Below, piece after piece: positions 58,640 to 64,000 of a stretch of 64,000 bases of DNA. Below the pieces are notes generated by a model, which did not search any database, was not told the DNA's origin, and saw only the letters and a list, made by a program, of their open reading frames with translations. Position 1 is the first letter of the stretch; every line of letters starts with the position of its first letter. Both the position numbers and the translations under genes were made by a program. Origin of the DNA: Paenibacillus sp. RUD330 (GTDB lineage Bacteria > Bacillota > Bacilli > Paenibacillales > Paenibacillaceae). The stretch is from positions 275,001 through 339,000 of the forward strand of contig NZ_CP022655.2 in assembly GCF_002243345.2 (NCBI RefSeq), in the 5' to 3' direction.

Positions 58640-59527
58640 GTGGTCCGAAATACAACGTTAGGCTCGCGGACGTTCGACATGGCGAATATCGTCATTCTCG
58701 GCCTCCTGCTCATCAGCTGCATATACCCGCTGTGGTATACCTTCTGTGTATCGATCTCCGACAAGTCCGCCGCGAATGCAGGCTTGGTTACGATTTATCC
58801 GATCGGGTTCTCCTTGACGCCGTATAAGGAGATCATCAACGACAGATTGTTCTTCAACGCGTTCTGGATTTCCATCCAGCGCACCGTGCTCGGCACGTCG
58901 TTCTCCTTGCTGATGACCGTACTGATGGCCTACCCGCTGGCCAGGCCGAAGAAGGATTTCAAGATGCGCAATACGTTCATGTGGATTCTGGTCTTCTGCA
59001 TGCTGTTCAACGGGGGGCTGATCCCATGGTATCTGACGATTCAGAACTATCACTTGATCAATACGATCTGGGCGCTGGTGCTGGGCGGAGGCGTGCCGGT
59101 GTTCGACGTGATCCTGATCATGAACTTCTTCCGCAATCTGCCGAAGGAGCTGAGCGAGGCGGCCGTAGTCGACGGCGCCGGTCCGTGGTCGATCCTCTTC
59201 CGGGTGTATATCCCATGCTCCATCCCTGTGCTGGCCGCAGTGGCGCTGTTCCTGAGCGTCTATCACTGGAATGAGTTCTTCAACGGCTTGGTGCTGATGA
59301 ACACTTCCGATAAATACCCGCTCCAAACGTATATCCAGCAGCTTGTCGTCAACATTCCGGTCGGCACCAATCTGACCCCCGAGCAATACAAGAAGCTGTC
59401 CGAGCTGTCCAACCGGACGCTGAATTCGGCCAAGGTATTTATCGCTATGGTGCCGATGCTGATCGTATATCCGTTCCTGCAAAGGTACTTCGTATCCGGC
59501 ATCATGCTGGGTGCTGTGAAGGAATAA
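58640..59527 (+). CDS. Sugar ABC transporter permease (LplC/YtcP-like)
   Basis: The 295-residue membrane protein has about six hydrophobic segments and the EAA loop ELSEAAVVDGAGPWSILFRV. The C-terminus QRYFVSGIMLGAVKE is characteristic of the MalG/LplC group. The start is the GTG at 58640, preceded by GGGAGGAGG. It is the last gene of the importer operon. Confidence 0.93.
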   Translation: MVRNTTLGSRTFDMANIVILGLLLISCIYPLWYTFCVSISDKSAANAGLVTIYPIGFSLTPYKEIINDRLFFNAFWISIQRTVLGTSFSLLMTVLMAYPLARPKKDFKMRNTFMWILVFCMLFNGGLIPWYLTIQNYHLINTIWALVLGGGVPVFDVILIMNFFRNLPKELSEAAVVDGAGPWSILFRVYIPCSIPVLAAVALFLSVYHWNEFFNGLVLMNTSDKYPLQTYIQQLVVNIPVGTNLTPEQYKKLSELSNRTLNSAKVFIAMVPMLIVYPFLQRYFVSGIMLGAVKE

Positions 59528-59586
59528 GGAGTCTTGCAGGGAGGAGGCCATGGGATTAACATCATCGCGGCTCGTCTCCATGGTGG

Positions 59587-59622
59587 ACATCCACAGCCTT
59601 GAGGCTGTGGATGTTCGCTTTT
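59587..59622 (+). terminator. Terminator-like hairpin after the sugar importer operon
   Basis: ACATCCACAGCC and GGCTGTGGATGT form a 12-bp perfect stem with loop TTGA, followed by TCGCTTTT. It is nearly identical to the hairpin at 52802-52840, so the two bracket the regulator-importer cluster. Confidence 0.7.
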
Positions 59623-59756
59623 GAATCCCTTTGCGTCAAGGGAGAGCCGGGTTGTGGAACCGCAGCCGAATGATCTATGGAGCGTCCTCCCAATCCGATG
59701 TGGATGGCTGGGATAGAGGAGGGCCGGCGAATGGTTTAGGAGAAAGCCCGAACTTC

Positions 59757-59765
59757 TGTTATAAT
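59757..59765 (+). promoter_or_regulatory. Extended -10 promoter of the small HTH gene
   Basis: TGTTATAAT forms a TG-n-TATAAT element 57 bp before the ATG. Confidence 0.5.
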
Positions 59766-59821
59766 GAGCATAGTGAAGCCAATCAAGCTGCTTGGCTCTG
59801 AATAGGGAAGGATGCGCTGAA

Positions 59822-60046
59822 ATGAATGCATTCGAAGACTGGAATTTGAAGGTCAAAAAAACCTTCAACGCCACAAGCAATGAAATTGTGCTGACGGTTA
59901 CGGAAGCAGGTCATTTATTGGGTCTTTCCAAGGATCAAATGAAAGCCTATGCGGATAAGAACAGGCTGACCAAAGTGCCCATCATGAGAAGTGTCCATAG
60001 ATACCTGTTGTTGAAAAGCGAAGTGGATGAGCTCGTAAAGAGATAG
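59822..60046 (+). CDS. Small helix-turn-helix (excisionase/MerR-like) protein
   Basis: The 74-residue protein has a helix-turn-helix of the MerR/excisionase type (LTVTEAGHLLGLSKDQMKAY, then ADKNRLTKVPIM and a final LLLKSEVDELVKR). This arrangement resembles DNA-binding proteins of mobile elements and small regulators. No integrase or phage gene is adjacent. It has its own promoter and terminator. The ATG at 59822 follows AAGGAT. Confidence 0.7.
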   Translation: MNAFEDWNLKVKKTFNATSNEIVLTVTEAGHLLGLSKDQMKAYADKNRLTKVPIMRSVHRYLLLKSEVDELVKR

Positions 60047-60061
60047 GAACAGGCTCCAACT

Positions 60062-60085
60062 AACACCAATGTGGTGTTTTTTTTT
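60062..60085 (+). terminator. Terminator of the small HTH gene
   Basis: AACACCA and TGGTGTT form a 7-bp stem with loop ATG, followed by nine T. Confidence 0.88.
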
Positions 60086-60200
60086 ATATTGGGAGCCTTT
60101 ATCCGGACCCATCAGAATGGCGTGGCGGCGCCACGGATGGTTGTTCCGCTGCTTTAGAAGGAGGCCGGAATTTGCTCCTCTGCCTCCATTCATTTGAGTC
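60086..60200. other. Intergenic region between two terminators
   Basis: About 115 bp lie between one terminator and a second. This could hold a small RNA, but no promoter is clear. A 26-codon open frame at 60118 has no ribosome binding site. Confidence 0.3.
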
Positions 60201-60226
60201 AGACACCTGGGAAGGGTGTCTTTTTT
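60201..60226 (+). terminator. Second terminator downstream of the small HTH gene
   Basis: AGACACC pairs with GGGTGTCT and is followed by six T. Confidence 0.75.
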
Positions 60227-60416
60227 CTGTTTTCCAACCAAGGCTGTTTTTTAGAGGGTGGAGAGAAAAGGGGGATCTCCTCTCAGAGAGGAAGGAAAGA
60301 GGGGGCTTCGGGGATGTGAATGAAATAAGGGAATAAAGGCGGACTATGTAAAAGAAGGGGGCGATGCGTCGAGGGGACGGCTGGTGCAAATAAATCTCCG
60401 CCATGCGGAACCAGCC

Positions 60417-61046
60417 TTAGAGCTCCAATGCCTCCTTCGTGATCTTCCGGATATCGAAGGGACAATCCGAGCTTTCCTTCACGATGTCGGGCAGGATGTT
60501 CTCCAGGAAGTAGTCCACGCAATGAAGCTTGATTTTCTTGATCTTGACGAGCGCTTCCCGGTACATCGTGACGAATTCCTTTTCCCGGTTGCCTCTCTGC
60601 AGCTCCGTGAGCGCTTCGTACACCTGATCGAGCTTGTCGGCCACCTCGAGAATGAGCCCTTCGACGGAATCGTCCTTGCCTTCGCGCAGCTGCCTGCGGA
60701 ATATAGGCTTCAATTCCTCGGGAATATTCTCTTCGATGAACAGGGCGATCATGCCTTCCTCCACCTGCTGCAGCATGCCGCGCAGCTCCATGGAGTGATG
60801 CTTGACGGGCGTTTTGATGTCGCCGATGAAGATCTCGCCGTAATCATGGCTGCTCGTAATTTCGTACAGCTTCTTCCAGTCGATGGCGACGCCGTTGCTT
60901 TCCTCGATATCTGCCAGCGTTTTGGCGTATTGGACGACTTTCCAGGAATGCGCCGACACGCTGTGCTCTTCGAACTTGAACTTGCCGGGACAGCGGATGA
61001 TGCGTTCGAGATCGTTCAACGATTGAAAATACGCATGAATTCCCAT
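60417..61046 (-). CDS. HD-domain phosphohydrolase (YfbR-like)
   Basis: The 209-residue protein has an HD metal-dependent phosphohydrolase core. It shows His in FEEHSVSAHSWKVV, the His-Asp pair in TSSHDYGEIFIGD and Asp in EVADKLDQVYE. E. coli YfbR, a relative, is a 5'-deoxynucleotidase; the substrate here is not proven. The ATG follows AAAGGA on the minus strand. It is monocistronic. Confidence 0.85.
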   Translation of the reverse strand: MGIHAYFQSLNDLERIIRCPGKFKFEEHSVSAHSWKVVQYAKTLADIEESNGVAIDWKKLYEITSSHDYGEIFIGDIKTPVKHHSMELRGMLQQVEEGMIALFIEENIPEELKPIFRRQLREGKDDSVEGLILEVADKLDQVYEALTELQRGNREKEFVTMYREALVKIKKIKLHCVDYFLENILPDIVKESSDCPFDIRKITKEALEL

Positions 61047-61159
61047 GGGATGGCGGTCCTTTCTTTCGTGCGAGTAGGAGTGAGAGGCTGTACAATCAGT
61101 TTATGGCCGAATTGTTAATGGACGATAAATGAAATCAGGAAATAAATGGATAAACCAAC

Positions 61160-61192
61160 GAAAACACCGTCCGGCAGGGGCGGTGTTCGTTG
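61160..61192 (-). terminator. Weak terminator of the SGNH gene
   Basis: On the minus strand AACACCG pairs with CGGTGTT and is followed by a broken T-run (TTTTCGTT). Confidence 0.5.
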
Positions 61193-61215
61193 CCGTTGTG
61201 CAGGTATCTGCGAGC

Positions 61216-61854
61216 CTACTTGCCGGAATCGAGATAAGGAATCAATCCCGAAGCGATGACTTGATGTCCTCGATCATTGGGGTGGATCGGCATGAAACCG
61301 CTCAAGGCGTCTTCGACCTTGCCTTCCCGGTAGCCGTAGATCAAGCTTGCTTGCCGGCCTTCAAACCACTTATGCGCGGGCGCGATCGAGACGCGGTGGC
61401 GGCGGGCGACTTCCATTGTCGTCTGATTGAGCGCGCGGATTCCGGCAACCGCGATCGAGCTGTTCGGGAAAGGATTGTACTGCGTGAAGCAGATGATGCG
61501 AGCGCGGCTTGTTTTTTCCAGATGGCCTAGAATCTGGCTCAAATTTTGCCGATAGTTGGAGAGAGCTTGTTGAATGGCGGGCGGATTGCGGGTCGCGACC
61601 GAAGCCAAGGCGGCATCCGCCATATCGACCCCTCCGATCCATACCGAGACGATGCCGGAGCGGCTGATGCCCGGATTGCCTTTCACGGCACGCCATAAAT
61701 CCTCGCTGGTCCAGCCGGGCCTGGCAACGACATTCCCGACGACCTTGCGGGTGCGCGAGCTCAAGGATGCGACGGCCAGTCGAGGATAGGACCTCGCGAA
61801 TGAAGAGGCGTTTTCCCCGAATGTAATGGAGTCGCCGAGAGCGGTATACAGCAT
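61216..61854 (-). CDS. SGNH/GDSL hydrolase-like protein with altered active site
   Basis: The 212-residue cytoplasmic protein has the GDSITFG block (Ser9) and the C-terminal HPNDRGH block (His191) of SGNH esterases. Two usual features are missing. The oxyanion Asn of the GGND-type block is Val76 (IGGVD), and the position of the catalytic Asp three residues before the His is Met188. It may act on an unusual substrate, use another acid, or be inactive. The ATG at 61854 fits AAGGTGAT; an ATG at 61863 is also possible. Confidence 0.78.
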   Translation of the reverse strand: MLYTALGDSITFGENASSFARSYPRLAVASLSSRTRKVVGNVVARPGWTSEDLWRAVKGNPGISRSGIVSVWIGGVDMADAALASVATRNPPAIQQALSNYRQNLSQILGHLEKTSRARIICFTQYNPFPNSSIAVAGIRALNQTTMEVARRHRVSIAPAHKWFEGRQASLIYGYREGKVEDALSGFMPIHPNDRGHQVIASGLIPYLDSGK

Positions 61855-61866
61855 AGTTTCCATCAC

Positions 61867-62335
61867 CTTACCTGTTCATATTCGTATGCTTGCCAAACGG
61901 CTATGCGGCTCGAATAAATCTGTGCGTCCATAGGATAGGATATTTTGTTGCCGCATAGGTTGCTTGGACATTGCGGCCGAATTGTTCCGGAGGCTCCATG
62001 GAATCTAGCTGAGGATAAAAAAAATCCATTCATTGCCGCGGGGGGCCGTCGAAGTTGTCTAAGGAACCGTTTGCAGAGCTTGTGAAGCAGTTGGAAGTAA
62101 AATCGCGTTCCATTCCAAAAGGGTACCGGCTCAAGGTGCTGGGGATGGTAGGAGTCGGATTCGCGCCCATGTCTATAGAGGCATCGCGGCCAAATTCCTG
62201 ATGCGGGCCATCGCCAGCAAGAGCGCCGGCAAGATCCGGCTCCGGCTCGCTCTGTGTCCGGCAGATCGGTTCTGTCGCCGGTGTGCATGATGGGTGACGG
62301 AAGACCCGGCTGTCGGCCGAGCCGTCCTCTCAAGT
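61867..62335. other. Intergenic region without a supported gene
   Basis: A plus-strand frame is open for about 50 codons up to a stop at 62199-62201 (ending SIEASRPNS), but it has no start or ribosome binding site. A long minus-strand open frame has a composition unlike a protein. The sequence may be a decayed gene. Confidence 0.4.
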
Positions 62336-62376
62336 AAAAGTCCCCGCTGCCTTTGGCAGCAGGGGCTTTTCTTTTT
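62336..62376. terminator. Terminator of the MFS gene (bidirectional)
   Basis: TCCCCGCTGCC pairs with GGCAGCAGGGG (loop TTT), with an A-run before and a T-run after. Confidence 0.85.
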
Positions 62377-62387
62377 GGCAACCGAGG

Positions 62388-63683
62388 TCAGGATCCACCG
62401 GACGAGGAAGCATCGGGAGAAGCCGCCTGAGCGCCGTCAGCACCGCGGGGAAACCGCCAGGCCACCGGCAGCGCCAGCAGGACAACGGCGATCAGCAGTC
62501 CGATCGCAGCCAGCCGGCGGCCCAGCAGCAGCTGCGCGGCGACGGTCAGCACAACGCCGCCGAGATTGCCGAACAGGAGCAGCAGGCCGGCGATGGTGCC
62601 GGCTTCGTTCAGCGGAGCGCGGCTCTCCGCGGAGGAGAGGATGACGGGCAGGCTGGCCAGCAGCAGGAAGCCGGCCGCCGCGAACAAGACGATGAACAGC
62701 CACAGCGGAGGACCCCAGGCGAGCGCGGCAAGCGCCGCCGCGCTCATGAGCAGGGACGCCAGCAGCGTCAGCCGCGCCCTGCTGCCGGAAGAGGCCCATC
62801 CCGGAAGGAGAGCGGCACCCAGGATGCCGGCCAGCGTCATCGCGCCGATGCCGATGCCGACCTCCTTGGAGCCGATGCCGACCGGAAGGGACAGAACCTC
62901 CAGCCAGGTCGTGATGGTGACGAACATGCCGAATCCGGCAAAAAGAATGAGGCCGTAGAGCCGAACCCATGGCTGCGACCAGACGGAGCGGACTGCGGCG
63001 AAGGCGCTGGCGGGCACGGCCGTCTCGCTGTAGAGCGCAGGAATCCGGAGCGCCCAGAGCATGGCTCCTCCCGCGGCGACCGCGATGGCCGCCTGGACCC
63101 GATGCACGGAGGAGAGGCCTCCCCACTCCAGCAGCCAGGGGGCGCTCACGGTCGAGACCAGGATGCCGACGAAGAGGCTGGCCGTGCCGGCTGCGATTGC
63201 GGCGGACCTTTTGGACGGCTCCGCGTACAGCCCGGCCAGCTTGTTGACAGCATTCAGGACGAGCGGCTGGCCGATCGATACGACGATCTGGCCGGCCAGC
63301 GCCCAGCTGTAGCCGGGAACCAGCCGGAGCAGGGCGCCGGCCGCCGTGGCCAAAGCCCCGGCAGCAAGCGAGTGCTTGAAGCGCCGATCCGCCCAATAGC
63401 CGAACGGCAGGGCCAGGACAATATAGAGAAGAGGGAATACCTGGGCCAGCCAGCCTACGGCGTCGACGGAGACGCCCCAGGCTGCGGCCGAAGCTGTCGT
63501 GATCGGCGTATAGGTCACCCACAGGAGCTGAGTGGCTGCAGCCAGCAAGGAATACGCGGCGATGACGGACCAGCGGCTTTTGCCCTTCCATCCGGCCTTG
63601 TCAGAGACGGATGCCGTTGCGGCAACGGAAGCGGCCGAATCCGTTCCCTTCGGCCGGGCAGAGGAGGAATCCGGATTTTTCAC
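62388..63683 (-). CDS. Major facilitator superfamily transporter
   Basis: The 431-residue protein is very hydrophobic with about twelve predicted membrane segments. The loop motif ALPFGYWADRRFKH fits the MFS loop 2-3 signature (G-X3-D-R). The substrate is unknown; relatives are drug or metabolite exporters. It starts with a GTG at 63683 preceded by AAGGAC, or three codons earlier at 63692. The N-terminal 35 residues are hydrophilic. The very high GC and Ala/Leu content explain several long shadow frames. Confidence 0.88.
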   Translation of the reverse strand: MKNPDSSSARPKGTDSAASVAATASVSDKAGWKGKSRWSVIAAYSLLAAATQLLWVTYTPITTASAAAWGVSVDAVGWLAQVFPLLYIVLALPFGYWADRRFKHSLAAGALATAAGALLRLVPGYSWALAGQIVVSIGQPLVLNAVNKLAGLYAEPSKRSAAIAAGTASLFVGILVSTVSAPWLLEWGGLSSVHRVQAAIAVAAGGAMLWALRIPALYSETAVPASAFAAVRSVWSQPWVRLYGLILFAGFGMFVTITTWLEVLSLPVGIGSKEVGIGIGAMTLAGILGAALLPGWASSGSRARLTLLASLLMSAAALAALAWGPPLWLFIVLFAAAGFLLLASLPVILSSAESRAPLNEAGTIAGLLLLFGNLGGVVLTVAAQLLLGRRLAAIGLLIAVVLLALPVAWRFPRGADGAQAASPDASSSGGS

Positions 63684-63803
63684 GGGCTGCACCGTCCTTT
63701 TCGATCCATGCCTATCTGGAAAGCTATTCGCTCGCGAGCGGCTTTATCCTTTAGTGGTGAGGAAATAGATCCTCTTTTTGGAAACGTTCCCGTTCGGACC
63801 CTT

Positions 63804-64000
63804 CTAAGGCCGCTCGGCCGCTCCGGAAGCGCCGGAAAGGGAGGGAGGCTGAGCCGGATAGAGCCGCTTCCGTTTCGACTGCTGCTCCAGCACCTGCATC
63901 ATCCCCCGCATGATGCTTGGCGTCTCCTGGCAGGCATGCGGAGGATGGGCTAGATTGCATGTTTCCAGCGGATCGCTGGTCAAGTTGTACAGCTCGAATT
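63804..64000 (-). CDS. Sulfatase family protein, C-terminal end (partial)
   Basis: The frame enters from the right edge of the window and ends at a TAG (63806-63804), giving 65 visible residues. The segment FELYNLTSDPLETCNLA is the conserved C-terminal signature of sulfatases. A basic Gln-rich helix and a Pro/Ser-rich end follow. The catalytic part lies outside the window, so the substrate is unknown. Confidence 0.75.
   Translation of the reverse strand, partial: FELYNLTSDPLETCNLAHPPHACQETPSIMRGMMQVLEQQSKRKRLYPAQPPSLSGASGAAERP

Noticed and set aside
60118-60198. 26-codon open frame MAWRRHGWLF near the second terminator
   Set aside because: It has no ribosome binding site, and its composition is explained by GC-rich non-coding sequence.
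61863-62381. Minus-strand 172-codon frame between the SGNH and MFS genes
   Set aside because: Its residue composition (Arg, Ser, Pro, Cys, Trp) is not protein-like, it has no motif and it runs across the MFS terminator.

Overview
The window looks like chromosomal DNA of a fairly GC-rich, spore-forming Gram-positive bacterium, most likely Paenibacillus or a close relative. The reasons are inferential: near-consensus Shine-Dalgarno sites, sigma-A-type promoters, a short-form HisG with HisZ, an HPr kinase, CggR and CtsR operators, a WhiA, a YesM/YesN sugar-uptake cluster, and a gene order close to that of Bacillus subtilis.

Layout. 1-1540: the 3' third of a 23S rRNA gene followed by six tRNA genes, with no 5S rRNA after the 23S. 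1.9-5.7 kb: a PucR-type regulator, an orphan sugar-ABC ATPase (UgpC/MsmX type) and a secreted NagZ-type hexosaminidase. 5.9-10.3 kb: hprK-lgt-ppaX-yvoF and a membrane polysaccharide deacetylase. 10.6-19.9 kb: the histidine pathway (hisZ, hisG, a HAD phosphatase, hisD, B, H, A, F, IE, then hisJ after a repeat-filled gap). A PRPP synthetase paralogue follows. 21-28.5 kb: TPR-HTH protein, trxB, glcK, rapZ, glmR, whiA and an HPr-family gene at the crh position. 29.6-31.4 kb: SIMPL protein, clpP with a CtsR box, tRNA-Arg. 31.5-39.3 kb: cggR-gapA-pgk-tpiA-gpmI-eno with a recognisable CggR operator. 40.5-46.9 kb: a sugar isomerase-like protein, secG, an enlarged RNase R, smpB and tmRNA. 47-52.8 kb: an accessory block with a two-component system, a lipoprotein and a stalk-domain protein, then a SEC-C protein. 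53-59.6 kb: YesM/YesN regulators and a three-gene sugar ABC importer lacking its ATPase. 60-64 kb: an orphan HTH protein, HD phosphohydrolase, SGNH-like protein, MFS transporter and the end of a sulfatase.

How the genes fit together. HprK, PpaX, the HPr-family protein, GlcK, CggR and the glycolytic genes form one carbon-control and glycolysis theme. The orphan ATPase at 3.1 kb is a good candidate energiser for the ATPase-less importer at 56-59.5 kb. The PRPP synthetase paralogue may feed HisG. RNase R, SmpB and tmRNA form the ribosome-rescue and RNA-decay group.

The least expected content is in the intergenic DNA. A hairpin element of about 115-140 bp occurs three times, and its stem shows compensatory base changes. 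A 184-bp element made of four 23-bp units (two direct, two inverted) occurs twice. Several tandem arrays lie beside these. RNase R carries an acidic insertion of about 210 residues and a basic tail, and the HPr-like protein at the crh locus keeps His15. Functions were assigned from motifs and synteny only; no search was run.
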